A DNA stretch of 64,000 bases, from positions 1 through 64,000 of the forward strand of contig NZ_AGBF01000002.1 in the NCBI RefSeq assembly GCF_000225525.1, given 5' to 3'. Both the position numbers and the translations under genes were made by a program. Positions 52,458 through 61,316 of the stretch are shown one piece after another; within the stretch, counting starts at the first letter, position 1, and each line of letters opens with the position of its first letter. The DNA is from Streptomyces zinciresistens K42. GTDB lineage: Bacteria; Actinomycetota; Actinomycetes; Streptomycetales; Streptomycetaceae. The notes under the pieces are model-generated. The model was given only the letters and a program-made list of their open reading frames with translations, searched no databases and was not told the DNA's origin.

Positions 52458-53915
52458 ATGGCTTACGACGATCTTCGGTCCCTGCTCAGGGCACTGGAAC
52501 GTGAAGGCGACCTCAAGCGCGTCAAGGTCGAGGTCGATCCGTACCTGGAGGTCGGGGAGATCGTCGACCGGGTCCAGAAGTCCGGTGGCCCCGCGCTGCT
52601 CTTCGAGAACGTGAAGGGCTCGGCGATGCCCCTCGCGATGAACGTCTTCGGCACCGACCGGCGGCTGCTGAAGGCCCTGGGGCTGAAGTCCTACGGCGAC
52701 ATCTCGGACAAGATCGGCGGACTGCTGCGGCCGGAGCTGCCGCACGGGTTCGTCGGCGTGCGCGAGGCGTTCGGCAAGCTCGGCGCGATGACGCACGTGC
52801 CGCCGAAGAAGGTGAAGCCGTCCGCCGCCCCCGTGCAGGAGGTCGTCCTCCAGGGCGACGACGTCGACCTGGAGCAGCTGCCCGCCCTGTTCACCTGGCC
52901 CAAGGACGGCGGCTCCTTCTTCAACCTCGGCCTCACGCACACCAAGGACCCCGAGACCGGCATCCGGAACCTGGGCCTGTACCGCCTCCAGCGCCACGAC
53001 AGGCGCACCATCGGCATGCACTGGCAGATCCACAAGGACAGCCGCAACCACTACCAGGTGGCCGCGCGCCGCGGCGAGCGGCTGCCCGTCGCCATCGCCT
53101 TCGGCTGCCCGCCCGCCGTGACCTACGCCTCCACCGCCCCGCTGCCCGGCGACATCGACGAGTACCTGTTCGCGGGGTTCGTCTCCGGCAGGCGCGTCGA
53201 GATGGTGGACTGCAAGACGGTGCCGCTCCAGGTGCCCGCGCAGGCGGAGGTCGTGCTGGAGGGCTGGCTGGAGCCCGGCGAGATGCTGCCGGAGGGCCCC
53301 TTCGGCGACCACACCGGCTTCTACACCCCGCAGGAGCCGTTCCCGGCCCTGACGATCGACTGTGTGACGATGCGCCGCCGGCCCCTGCTCCAGTCGATCG
53401 TGGTGGGCCGGCCGCCGACGGAGGACGGACCCCTCGGCCGCGCGACGGAACGCTTCTTCCTGCCCCTGCTGAAGATCATCGTCCCGGACATCGTGGACTA
53501 CCACCTGCCCGAGGCGGGCGGCTTCCACAACTGCGCGATCGTCTCGATCGACAAGAAGTACCCCAAGCACGCGCAGAAGACGATGCACGCGATCTGGGGC
53601 GCGCACATGATGTCCCTGACGAAGCTGATCGTGGTCGTCGACTCCGACTGCGACGTCCACGATCTGCACGAGGTCGCCTGGCGCGCGCTCGGCAACACCG
53701 ACTACGGCCGCGACCTCACCCTCGTCGAGGGACCCGTCGACCATCTCGACCACGCCTCCTACCAGCAGTTCTGGGGCGGCAAGGCGGGCATCGACGCGAC
53801 GAGGAAGTGGCCCGAGGAGGGCTACACCCGCGACGGCGGCTGGCCGGACATGGTGGAGTCCGACCCCGGCACGGCGGCGAAGGTCGACCGCCGCTGGAAG
53901 GAGTACGGGCTGTGA
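52458..53915 (+). CDS. mqnL: Menaquinone biosynthesis decarboxylase, UbiD family
   Basis: A 485-aa prenylated-FMN-dependent decarboxylase (UbiD fold). Recognised parts are [39 protein letters not shown], and [20 protein letters not shown] with the catalytic ERE-type acids. It would remove the carboxyl group from a prenylated dihydroxynaphthoate-type intermediate in the futalosine route. A UbiX-type gene that makes the cofactor is 1.6 kb downstream and a UbiA-type gene overlaps the end (GTGA). The symbol follows the futalosine naming and is an inference from context. Confidence 0.85.
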   Translation: MAYDDLRSLLRALEREGDLKRVKVEVDPYLEVGEIVDRVQKSGGPALLFENVKGSAMPLAMNVFGTDRRLLKALGLKSYGDISDKIGGLLRPELPHGFVGVREAFGKLGAMTHVPPKKVKPSAAPVQEVVLQGDDVDLEQLPALFTWPKDGGSFFNLGLTHTKDPETGIRNLGLYRLQRHDRRTIGMHWQIHKDSRNHYQVAARRGERLPVAIAFGCPPAVTYASTAPLPGDIDEYLFAGFVSGRRVEMVDCKTVPLQVPAQAEVVLEGWLEPGEMLPEGPFGDHTGFYTPQEPFPALTIDCVTMRRRPLLQSIVVGRPPTEDGPLGRATERFFLPLLKIIVPDIVDYHLPEAGGFHNCAIVSIDKKYPKHAQKTMHAIWGAHMMSLTKLIVVVDSDCDVHDLHEVAWRALGNTDYGRDLTLVEGPVDHLDHASYQQFWGGKAGIDATRKWPEEGYTRDGGWPDMVESDPGTAAKVDRRWKEYGL

Positions 53916-54814
53916 TCAGCGCCTCCGCCGCGATCCCGCAGCCGGGACGGACCAGGGCGTTCCTGCGGCTGGTCATGATCGAGCACTCGGTGTTCGCGCT
54001 GCCCTTCGCCTACATCGCCGCGCTCACCGCGATGTTCCGGTGGGACGGGAACGTCCACTGGGTCCGGCTGTTCCTGGTCACCGTCTGCATGGTGGGCCTG
54101 CGGACCTTCGCGATGGCCGTGAACCGGATCATCGACCGCGAGATCGACGCCCGCAATCCGCGCACCGCGCAGCGCGAGCTGGTCACCGGCGCGATGTCCG
54201 TACGGCACGCCTGGACCGGTGCCCTGATCGCCCTGGCGGTCTTCCTCGGCTCGGCGGCCCTGCTGAACCCGCTGTGCCTGGCGCTGGCCCCGATCGCCGT
54301 GATCCCGATGGTGGTCTACCCCTACGGCAAGCGGTTCACGAACTTCCCGCAGGCCATCCTCGCACTCGCCCAGGCCATGGGCCCGGTCGGCGGCTGGCTG
54401 GCCGTCACCGGCACCTGGTCCTGGGACGCGGTGATCCTGGGCCTGGCCGTCGGCATCTGGATCGGCGGCTTCGACCTCATCTACGCCTGCCAGGACGTGG
54501 AGGCCGACCGCGAGGTCGGCGTCGGATCGGTGCCGGCCCGCTTCGGCGTCCCGGCGGCGATCTGGGGCGCCCGCGCCTGTCACGCCGTCACCACGGCCCT
54601 GCTGACCTGGTACGCCGTCGTCACCGACGCGGGCGCCTTCTTCTGGCTGGGACTGCTCATCGTCGCCGGCGCCTTCGTCTACGAGCACTCGATCGTGCGC
54701 CCCCACGACCTGTCCCGCCTGAACCGGGCGTTCTTCAGCGTCAACGGCTTCATCGGCATCGCCCTGTTCGTGTCCGCCCTGCTGGACCTGATGGTGCGCG
54801 GGCTCACGCTGTAG
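53912..54814 (+). CDS. mqnP: UbiA-family prenyltransferase, menaquinone pathway
   Basis: A 300-aa integral membrane prenyltransferase with about eight helices. The Mg/diphosphate-binding motifs are [15 protein letters not shown] (NDxxDxxxD type) and [20 protein letters not shown]. It attaches the isoprenoid tail to the aromatic precursor of menaquinone. The GTG start overlaps the mqnL stop, so they are co-translated. In the futalosine pathway this enzyme is called MqnP. A weak hairpin follows, then the convergent rhomboid gene. Confidence 0.9.
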   Translation: MISASAAIPQPGRTRAFLRLVMIEHSVFALPFAYIAALTAMFRWDGNVHWVRLFLVTVCMVGLRTFAMAVNRIIDREIDARNPRTAQRELVTGAMSVRHAWTGALIALAVFLGSAALLNPLCLALAPIAVIPMVVYPYGKRFTNFPQAILALAQAMGPVGGWLAVTGTWSWDAVILGLAVGIWIGGFDLIYACQDVEADREVGVGSVPARFGVPAAIWGARACHAVTTALLTWYAVVTDAGAFFWLGLLIVAGAFVYEHSIVRPHDLSRLNRAFFSVNGFIGIALFVSALLDLMVRGLTL

Positions 54815-54816
54815 CG

Positions 54817-54840
54817 CGCCCCGCCGCTCCCCGGCGGGCG
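54817..54840. terminator. Short hairpin between mqnP and rhomboid genes
   Basis: GC-rich stem (about 8-9 pairs with one bulge) right after the mqnP stop and four bases before the convergent stop at 54844. Confidence 0.5.
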
Positions 54841-54843
54841 GTG

Positions 54844-55476
54844 CTACGGGGCCCGCAGCACGCCCGCGGCTGCGGGCCCGGGGTCGCGGCGGCGCAGGAC
54901 GAACGCCGCCACCACCCCGGCCACCAGGCCCACCAGGTGCCCCTGCCAGCTCACGCCGGACTGGGTGGGCGCCAGGCCCGCGAGGAACGAGCCGCCCCAC
55001 ACGGCGGCCACCAGCACACCGACCAGGACCCCCAGCGGGCGGCGCTCCACGAACCCCGTCACCAGCAGGAAGCCGAAGAGGCCGAAGATCAGGCCGGAGG
55101 CGCCCGCGGTGTTGGTGCCGGAGGGGGACAGCAGCCACACGCCGAGACCGTCGGCCACGACTATCAGCGCGCACACGGCGAGGAACCGGCGGATGCCGCC
55201 GAGCGCCGCGAGGAAGCCGAGGACCAGCAACGGCACGGTGTTGGACGCCACATGGCCGAAGCCGAAGTGGATGAAGGCGGCCGGGACCACGTCCACCAGC
55301 TCGGACGGGGTGCGCGGCACGATGCCGAAGCCGTCCAGCGCGTTGCCGGTGGCGGCGTCCACCGCTTCCAGCAGCCACAGCAGCGCCACCCAGCCCAGCA
55401 TGAGCTTGGCCGCCGACAGCGCGCGGTCACCGCGCGTCCACGCCCGCCGCGTGCTCCACGAATCCGCCATGGCCAT
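54844..55476 (-). CDS. Rhomboid family intramembrane serine protease
   Basis: A 210-aa membrane protein of six helices. The catalytic Ser is in the GASG of GASGLIFGLFGFLL and the His in WQGHLVGLVAG. GFGHVASNTVPLLVLG supplies the oxyanion Asn/His region. It would cleave transmembrane helices of unknown targets. ATG 55476 and ATG 55470 are both possible. It is inserted, on the opposite strand, between mqnP and the UbiX gene. Confidence 0.92.
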   Translation of the reverse strand: MAMADSWSTRRAWTRGDRALSAAKLMLGWVALLWLLEAVDAATGNALDGFGIVPRTPSELVDVVPAAFIHFGFGHVASNTVPLLVLGFLAALGGIRRFLAVCALIVVADGLGVWLLSPSGTNTAGASGLIFGLFGFLLVTGFVERRPLGVLVGVLVAAVWGGSFLAGLAPTQSGVSWQGHLVGLVAGVVAAFVLRRRDPGPAAAGVLRAP

Positions 55477-55563
55477 CCCCACCCGTCCCGCTCGTCCCGG
55501 AAGGAGAACGCCTGACCCCCCTTGGTCGGTTCCCGCCCCGCGCCGCCGGATAGGCTCGGAGTC

Positions 55564-56247
55564 GTGAACCCAGCCAAGCCAGGGGAGACGGCGCGTACGC
55601 CTTGGATCGTAGGGGTGTCCGGCGCCTCCGGCACCCCATACGCCGCCGCGGTGCTGCGCGGGCTCCTCGCCGCGGGGGAGAGCGTCGACCTGGTCGTCAG
55701 CCGGGCCTCGCGGCTCACCCTGCTCGACGAGACCGGGATCTCCTTCCGGGACGCCCACTGGCGCGACGACCTGCGGGAGTGGCTCGCGCGGGGCGCCGAC
55801 GGCAAGCCCGGCACCTTCGTGACGGACCTCGCCGGGGTCCGGTACTGGAACGCCGGGGACCTCGCCGCCGGGCCGTCCTCCGGGTCGTACGCCACCCGGG
55901 GCATGCTGATCGTGCCCGCCTCCACGGCCTGCGTCGCCGGTGTCGCGCTCGGACTGTCCAAGGACCTGCTGCAGCGGGCCGCGAGCGTCACCCTCAAGGA
56001 GGGGCGCCGGCTCGTCGTCGCCGTACGGGAGACCCCTCTGAACGGGCAGACGCTGCGGCACCTGGTGTCACTGGACGACGCGGGCGCCACCGTCCTGCCC
56101 GCCTCGCCCGCCTTCTACGCGGGGGCCACCCACATCCAGGACCTGGTGGACTTCGTGGCCGGACGCGTCCTCGACGCGGCGGGGGTGGAACACGGGCTGT
56201 ACCGCCGCTGGAAGGGCGAACTCGGCGGCGGCGCCCGCCCCACCTGA
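55564..56247 (+). CDS. mqnM: UbiX-family flavin prenyltransferase
   Basis: A 227-aa protein that makes prenylated FMN, the cofactor of the UbiD-type decarboxylase upstream. The FMN-binding start is IVGVSGASGTPYAAAVLRGL, followed by VDLVVSRASR. MLIVPASTACVAGVALGLS and RRLVVAVRETPLN are further family motifs, and the dimer region ends LYRRWKGE. GTG 55564 has GGAG just upstream. The pairing with mqnL supports a menaquinone role, and the symbol follows that. Confidence 0.87.
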   Translation: MNPAKPGETARTPWIVGVSGASGTPYAAAVLRGLLAAGESVDLVVSRASRLTLLDETGISFRDAHWRDDLREWLARGADGKPGTFVTDLAGVRYWNAGDLAAGPSSGSYATRGMLIVPASTACVAGVALGLSKDLLQRAASVTLKEGRRLVVAVRETPLNGQTLRHLVSLDDAGATVLPASPAFYAGATHIQDLVDFVAGRVLDAAGVEHGLYRRWKGELGGGARPT

Positions 56248-56286
56248 GCGCCCCGCCGGCGCATCACACGCCACCCCCGGCGCTCA

Positions 56287-56366
56287 CCACTTCAGGCACC
56301 AACACGGCACCACCTCGGCACCAACGCTTCAGGCACCACTTCAGGCACCGACTTCAGGCACGACTT
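56287..56366. repeat. ACTTCAGGCACC direct repeats upstream of the AsnC gene
   Basis: Four or five imperfect copies of (A/G)CTTCAGGCACC, with related CTCGGCACC units between, spaced 14-17 bases. They lie between the UbiX-type gene and the AsnC-type regulator, ending about 45 bases before its start. Confidence 0.75.
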
Positions 56367-56409
56367 CGTGAAAAACGTCAGACCTCTTCAGCGGAAGGCT
56401 TCGAATCGC

Positions 56410-56865
56410 ATGGACGCGGTGGACAGGCAGCTCATCCAGGCCCTGAGGGAGAACGGCCGGGCCTCCTACGCGGAGCTGGGGCGCCTCGTCGGACTGTCGG
56501 GACCCAGCGTCACCGACCGCATCAACCGGCTGGAGACGGCCGGGGTCATCACCGGCTACCGCGCCACCGTCGACGCCGCCTCGCTCGGCCTCGGCGTCAC
56601 CGCGCTGATCGGCATCTCCCTGTCGGACGCCACCGACCACGAGGACGTGGCGGCCCGGCTGAAGGACCTCGGCGAGATCGAGGACTGCTGGTTCATCGCC
56701 GGCGACGACTCCTACATGCTCAAGGTCCGCGCGGCCGACGTGGACGGGCTGGAGAAGATCATCCGGCGGCTGAGCGGAACCACCGGAGTCTCCCGGACCC
56801 GGACCACCATCGTGCTCTCCACCAAGTGGGAGAACCGGGTGGGTCAGCTGCCGGAAGAGGTGTAG
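56410..56865 (+). CDS. Lrp/AsnC family transcriptional regulator
   Basis: A 151-aa feast/famine regulator. The N-terminal helix-turn-helix is in MDAVDRQLIQALRENGRASY and ELGRLVGLSGPSVTDRINRL. The C-terminal RAM ligand-binding domain holds LGEIEDCWFIAGDDSYMLKV and ends RTTIVLSTKWENR. It likely binds an amino acid and acts as an octamer. ATG 56410 has GGAAGG about 12 bases upstream; an in-frame GTG at 56368 is less likely. It lies between the UbiX-type gene and mqnE and could control one of them. Confidence 0.9.
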   Translation: MDAVDRQLIQALRENGRASYAELGRLVGLSGPSVTDRINRLETAGVITGYRATVDAASLGLGVTALIGISLSDATDHEDVAARLKDLGEIEDCWFIAGDDSYMLKVRAADVDGLEKIIRRLSGTTGVSRTRTTIVLSTKWENRVGQLPEEV

Positions 56866-56943
56866 CGGCAGGTACGGGGGGTGCCGCGGGCCCGCGGGCC
56901 GGGGAGTACCGTGGGCGGAGTTCGTCGAGGAGAGGGTGTAGGC

Positions 56944-58107
56944 ATGGACGTCGGGCTCAAGCGCGAGCTGGAGGAGAAGGTCCGCTCCGGCGAGCGGCTG
57001 ACCCGTGAGGACGGCATCGCGCTGTACGCGTCGGACGACCTGGCGTGGCTCGGCGGCCTCGCCCACGAGGTGCGCACGCGCAAGAACGGCGACGTCGTCC
57101 ACTTCAACGTCAACCGGCACCTGAACATGACCAACGTCTGCACGGCCTCGTGCGCGTACTGCTCCTTCCAGCGCAAGCCGGGGGAGAAGGACGCGTACAC
57201 CATGCGCATCGAGGAGGCCGTGAAGCTGGCCAGGTCGATGGAGTCGGAGAACCTCACCGAGCTGCACATCGTCAACGGCCTGCACCCGAACCTCCCCTGG
57301 CGGTACTACCCGCGCTCGCTGCGCGAGCTGAAGGCCGCCCTGCCGGACGTGTCGCTGAAGGCGTTCACGGCCACCGAGATCCACCACTTCGAGACGATCA
57401 GCGGCCTGTCCGCCTCCGAGATCCTCGACGAACTGATCGACGCCGGCCTGGAGTCGCTGACCGGCGGCGGCGCGGAGATCTTCGACTGGGAGGTCCGCCG
57501 GCACATCGTGGACCACCGCACCCACTGGGAGGACTGGTCGCGCATCCACCGCCTGGCGCACGAGAAGGGCCTGAAGACCCCGTGCACCATGCTCTACGGC
57601 CACATCGAGGAGCCGCGCCACCGCGTGGACCACGTACTGCGGCTGCGTGAGCTCCAGGACGAGACGGGCGGCTTCCAGGTCTTCATCCCGCTGCGCTACC
57701 AGCACGACTTCGTGGACATGAAGGACGGCAAGGTCCGCAACCGCCTCCAGGCCCGCACCCAGATGGCCACCGGCGCCGAGGCCCTGAAGACCTTCGCGGT
57801 CTCCCGTCTCCTCTTCGACAACGTCCCGCACGTCAAGGTGTTCTGGGTCATGCACGGCGTCCAGACCGCCCAGCTGGCCCTCCAGCACGGTGCGGACGAC
57901 ATGGACGGCTCGGTCGTCGAGTACAAGATCACGCACGACGCGGACAACTTCGGCACGCCGAACAAACTGACCCGCGACGACCTGCTGGACCTGATCCGCG
58001 ACGCCGGTTTCCGCCCGGTGGAGCGCAACACCCGCTACGAGATCATCCGCGAGTACGACGGTCCGGACCCGTTGCGCCGGGAGTCGCCGCAGCCGATGCG
58101 GGTCTGA
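56944..58107 (+). CDS. mqnE: Aminofutalosine synthase MqnE
   Basis: Radical SAM enzyme of the futalosine pathway that joins an enolpyruvyl-benzoate and S-adenosylmethionine to aminofutalosine. The cluster motif is CTASCAYCSF near residue 65 (CxxxCxxC). Further motifs are HIVNGLHPNLPW, LTGGGAEIFDWEVRR and TPCTMLYGHIEEPRHR. 387 aa is normal. ATG 56944 has GAGGAGAGGG upstream. It anchors the assignment of the neighbouring UbiD, UbiA and UbiX genes to menaquinone rather than ubiquinone. Its TGA stop lies in the first unit of a 20-bp tandem repeat. Confidence 0.95.
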   Translation: MDVGLKRELEEKVRSGERLTREDGIALYASDDLAWLGGLAHEVRTRKNGDVVHFNVNRHLNMTNVCTASCAYCSFQRKPGEKDAYTMRIEEAVKLARSMESENLTELHIVNGLHPNLPWRYYPRSLRELKAALPDVSLKAFTATEIHHFETISGLSASEILDELIDAGLESLTGGGAEIFDWEVRRHIVDHRTHWEDWSRIHRLAHEKGLKTPCTMLYGHIEEPRHRVDHVLRLRELQDETGGFQVFIPLRYQHDFVDMKDGKVRNRLQARTQMATGAEALKTFAVSRLLFDNVPHVKVFWVMHGVQTAQLALQHGADDMDGSVVEYKITHDADNFGTPNKLTRDDLLDLIRDAGFRPVERNTRYEIIREYDGPDPLRRESPQPMRV

Positions 58108-58180
58108 GCAGGCCCGCGTCGGTCTGAGCAGGCCCGCGTCGGTCTGAGCAGGCCCGAGCCGGTCTCGGCAGGTCAGAGGC
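58101..58180. repeat. 20-bp tandem repeat at the end of mqnE
   Basis: GGTCTGAGCAGGCCCGCGTC occurs at 58101 and 58121, again with two changes at 58141, and as a degenerate copy at 58161. The first unit contains the mqnE stop codon (58105-58107). Confidence 0.92.
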
Positions 58181-58241
58181 GGTGGGGGCCGCTCTGTGAG
58201 ACGGTGCGGCCCCCGGCCGGTGTAATGACTACGCTGACCGG

Positions 58242-58766
58242 GTGTCCCTTACCTTCACCCTCGATCCGGCCGTCACCCCCGCCCTGCGCGACGGTGTCCT
58301 CGACCTGTGGGTCGACGTCTCCGACGCGGGCGGAGCCGTCGGCTTCGTACCGCCCGTGACCCGCGAGGACGTCCGGCCCGAACTGCTGCGGCACCTGGTC
58401 GGCGTCCAGGAGGGGCGCACCCGGCTGCTCGTCGGCCACGACGAGGCGGGCGAGGTCGCCGCGACGGCGTTCCTCACCTTCAACACCCACCGGCTGATGA
58501 CGCACTGGGTGTGGCTCTACACGGTGATGGTCCACCCCCGCCACCAGGGCAAGGGCTACGGGCGCGACCTGCTGGCCGCCGCCGAGCGCGCCGCGGCCTC
58601 CTTCGACGGCGTCGGGGCGATACGCCTCACCTGCCGGGGCGGGCTCGGCCTGGAGCGGTTCTACGGCTCCTGCGGCTACAAGGAGGTCGGCCGGATACCG
58701 GGTGCCATCCGGGTCGCGCCGGGCGACGACCGCGACGACGTGATCATGCTGCTGCCCCTGGGCTGA
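58242..58766 (+). CDS. GNAT family N-acetyltransferase
   Basis: A 174-aa acetyltransferase. The acetyl-CoA pyrophosphate loop is HPRHQGKGYGRDLLAAAE (Q/R-x-x-G-x-G/A type) after strand 4 WVWLYTVMV. The C-terminal strand pair surrounds GLGLERFYGSCGYKEVGR, with the usual FY(S/G)xxGF-like motif. The substrate is unknown. GTG 58242 lacks a strong ribosome site. It stands alone after the mqnE repeats. Confidence 0.87.
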   Translation: MSLTFTLDPAVTPALRDGVLDLWVDVSDAGGAVGFVPPVTREDVRPELLRHLVGVQEGRTRLLVGHDEAGEVAATAFLTFNTHRLMTHWVWLYTVMVHPRHQGKGYGRDLLAAAERAAASFDGVGAIRLTCRGGLGLERFYGSCGYKEVGRIPGAIRVAPGDDRDDVIMLLPLG

Positions 58767-58840
58767 CCCCCCTGCAAGATCGCCCCGAGCGCGTGCTTCA
58801 CTGGCGGTGGACCTTTTTGGAATCGGAAGAGTGGATTGAG

Positions 58841-59143
58841 ATGCTCCGCTACACGCTGAAGCGCCTCGGCATCTTCGTGGGCTGTTTGGTGGTCGTCTGG
58901 GGCCTCGTCTACTTCGGCCTCGCCCCCCGCGGCCTCGGTGCCTCCAACGGCATGTGGATCGTTCTGCTGGCCCTGCTGATCTCGGGCCCGATCAGCTACG
59001 TCGCCCTGCGCAAGGAGCGCGAGCGCGCGTCCGTGGGCATCGTGGAGCGGGTCGACCGCTTCAAGGCCAACATGGACTCCAGCCGCAGCCAGGAGGACGC
59101 CGCCGACGACGCCGCCCGCGCCCAGGAGCAGACCACCTCCTGA
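58841..59143 (+). CDS. DUF4229 small membrane protein
   Basis: A 100-aa protein with two helices (RLGIFVGCLVVVWGLVYFGL; WIVLLALLISGPISYVAL) and a charged cytoplasmic tail beginning RKERERASVGIVERVDRFKA. This is the DUF4229 family, common in actinomycetes near menaquinone genes and of unknown function. ATG 58841 has GGATTGAG upstream. It is conserved beside mqnE-type loci as I recall, so a link to respiratory membrane biology is possible but unproven. Confidence 0.87.
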   Translation: MLRYTLKRLGIFVGCLVVVWGLVYFGLAPRGLGASNGMWIVLLALLISGPISYVALRKERERASVGIVERVDRFKANMDSSRSQEDAADDAARAQEQTTS

Positions 59144-59261
59144 GAGCCCTCCGCCGGGGGCCCGCCGCCCCCGCGCGCGGCACGTCCGCGCGAGGCGGTC
59201 CGGCGGGCGGTCGCCGACGGGCCGGGTGGGATATCCGCCCGCGGCCCGTACGCTGAGCGCC

Positions 59262-59912
59262 ATGGGTGCCGTGAAGACCAAGCGGATGCCGCGGGCGGTC
59301 CGTGAGCAGCAGATGCTGGACGCCGCCGTGCGGACGTTCGGGCGACGTGGGTACATGGCCGCGTCGATGGACGAGATAGCCGAACTCGCGGGCGTGTCGA
59401 AGCCGTTGGTGTATCTGTACCTGAACTCCAAGGAAGACCTCTTCACCGCCTGCATCCGGCGCGAGGCCGCGGCCCTCACGGCGGCGGTGCGCGCCGGCGT
59501 GCGGCCCGGACTGCCCGCCGACCGCCAACTCTGGGACGGGCTGCGGGCGTTCTTCACCCACACCTCGCACTACCCGGACGCCTGGTCCGTGCTGCATCTC
59601 CAGGCCCGCACCCACGGGGAGCCGTTCGCCTCCGAGGTCGCCGCGATGCGCGCGGAGATCGTCGCGTTCGTCACCCAGCTCATCCTGGTGGCCGCGCGTG
59701 AGGCGCACCGGGACCCCGATCTGCCCGCGAGCGAGGTCGCCGGGGTCGCCGAGGCCCTGGTGGGCGCCGCCGAGTCGCTCGCCGACTGGGCCAACGCCGG
59801 ACCGGAAGTGACGGCACGTCAGGCGGCGGCCACCCTGATGAACGTCGCCTGGGCGGGCCTCGGCAACCTCATGGCCGGCAGCCGCTGGACACCCCCCGAG
59901 GCCGCTCACTGA
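59262..59912 (+). CDS. TetR family transcriptional regulator
   Basis: A 216-aa repressor. The helix-turn-helix is EQQMLDAAVRTFGRRGYMAA, then MDEIAELAGVSKPLVYLYL, with NSKEDLFTACI after it. The C-terminal domain is helical and of ligand-binding type. Its neighbours, a MaoC-like hydratase and a long-chain acyl-CoA synthetase, suggest control of fatty-acid genes, and a TTACC-GCA-GGTAA site lies in their shared region. ATG 59262 starts the conserved part. Confidence 0.9.
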   Translation: MGAVKTKRMPRAVREQQMLDAAVRTFGRRGYMAASMDEIAELAGVSKPLVYLYLNSKEDLFTACIRREAAALTAAVRAGVRPGLPADRQLWDGLRAFFTHTSHYPDAWSVLHLQARTHGEPFASEVAAMRAEIVAFVTQLILVAAREAHRDPDLPASEVAGVAEALVGAAESLADWANAGPEVTARQAAATLMNVAWAGLGNLMAGSRWTPPEAAH

Positions 59913-59990
59913 CGCGGTGGCCGGGCGAACGCCGCCGCCCCGGTGCGGTGGCCGGGCGCCGCGCGCCGGTGCACCCTCCCGGCCACCGCC

Positions 59991-60836
59991 CTAGACGAGC
60001 GGACGGACCTCGCCGGTCAGGTGGAGGCGGTCGTGGCCGCCCAGTGCGAACCGGCCGTCCCGGGCCGTGTAGGCCACCGTCGACGGCAGCGGGACCGGGG
60101 CCCGGAAGCGGGCCCGTACCTCCGCGGCCCGCGGTGTGCCGTGGGCCGCGAGGCAGCGCGCCACCGTCCACATCCCGTGCGCCACGGCGCGCGGGAAGCC
60201 GAACGGGCGGGCGGTGAGCGGGTGCAGATGGATGGGGTTGCGGTCGCCGGAGACCGCCCCGTAGCGCCGGCCGACGTCCCCGGCGATCCGCCACTCCGCG
60301 ACCTGCGGCAGCGGCTCGCGCTCCCCTGCCGCGCGCGCCGGGGCGTCGGGGCCCGGACCGTCCGTGCGGTGCCGGGCCAGATACCTGCTCGTCGACTCCC
60401 ACACCACGGCCCCGTCCGCCCGCGCCTCGGTGACCACCACGGCCTCGGTGCCCCGGTGGTGGGGCAGCAGCGCGTCGACGCGCACCCCGAGGTCGTACGC
60501 CGCCGTCGCCGGCATCGCGGTGCGCCGGGTGATCGCGAGGGAGGTGTGCACGAGGCCCAGCAGCGGCAGCGGGAACTCCCGCGCGCTCATCAGCCGCATG
60601 GCCAGCGGGAATCCGAGGACATGGGGGTAGGTGACCGGCAGCGAGTCCTCGCCGGTCGGGAAGCCGCACACCCGCTCGTACGCCGCCAGCCGGGCCAGAT
60701 CGACGCGTACGCCCGCCAGGACGAGCGGGGTGCGGGCGAACTCCGCGCCGGGGCGCGGGCGTTTGAACGCGGAGAGCAGCGCGCCGCGGGCGAGCAGCGC
60801 GGGCAGGGACGGGGACGCGGTCAGCACGGTCGTCAT
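59991..60836 (-). CDS. MaoC-like dehydratase
   Basis: A 281-aa protein of the MaoC/hot-dog hydratase family. The active site lies in the C-terminal hot dog: SGDRNPIHLHPLTARPFGF, then AVAHGMWTVARC. The N-terminal half is a degenerate hot dog (YPHVLGFPLAMRLMSARE). It could hydrate enoyl thioesters in beta-oxidation or in polyketide/fatty-acid modification. ATG 60836 follows a GGGGGCG stretch. It is divergent from the acyl-CoA synthetase gene, with a 480-base gap carrying a TetR-type site. Confidence 0.88.
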   Translation of the reverse strand: MTTVLTASPSLPALLARGALLSAFKRPRPGAEFARTPLVLAGVRVDLARLAAYERVCGFPTGEDSLPVTYPHVLGFPLAMRLMSAREFPLPLLGLVHTSLAITRRTAMPATAAYDLGVRVDALLPHHRGTEAVVVTEARADGAVVWESTSRYLARHRTDGPGPDAPARAAGEREPLPQVAEWRIAGDVGRRYGAVSGDRNPIHLHPLTARPFGFPRAVAHGMWTVARCLAAHGTPRAAEVRARFRAPVPLPSTVAYTARDGRFALGGHDRLHLTGEVRPLV

Positions 60837-61033
60837 CACGCCCCCGGGCGGGTCGCGGTCCCGGCGGCAGCGGCCGGAAACCCGTGCTGCGCAAGGTGGT
60901 TGAGCCGTCGGCCCGCCCCCCGAACCGGCGGCGCGCCCCGCGGCGGCCGGCCGGGTGCGGTGCCGGTGGACCTCTGGCAGCGGTCGGCCATGGACGACTC
61001 CCCCTGTACTCCGGAACTGACTCGGAAGTAAGG

Positions 61034-61046
61034 TTACCGCAGGTAA
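61034..61046. promoter_or_regulatory. Putative TetR-family operator
   Basis: TTACC-GCA-GGTAA is a perfect short palindrome within GTAAGGTTACCGCAGGTAATG, in the gap between the divergent MaoC-like and acyl-CoA synthetase genes. It resembles sites of TetR regulators of fatty-acid genes; the TetR gene at 59262 is the obvious candidate. The rest of the gap (60837-61316) shows no gene. Confidence 0.55.
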
Positions 61047-61316
61047 TGCCCGAGGGTCGCGTCCCGCGCGCCCCGGGGCGCCGGTGGTCCCGGAGTGAAG
61101 CTGAGGATCCCTCACACAACCCCCGAGGTTGCACATACCCGGCCCGCCACCGTCGCGGAACCCGCACAACGTCCACACGAACGCACCGTACGATCTCGTG
61201 CCTGATCAGCGGTAACCCTTTCCGCAGGCCTCGGCAGGTGAACGCCACGGTGCGCGAGGCACGTACGCCACGCAGCAAGCAGTTCCGCCGCTGCAAGCCC
61301 GCCGCAGGAGCCGCCC

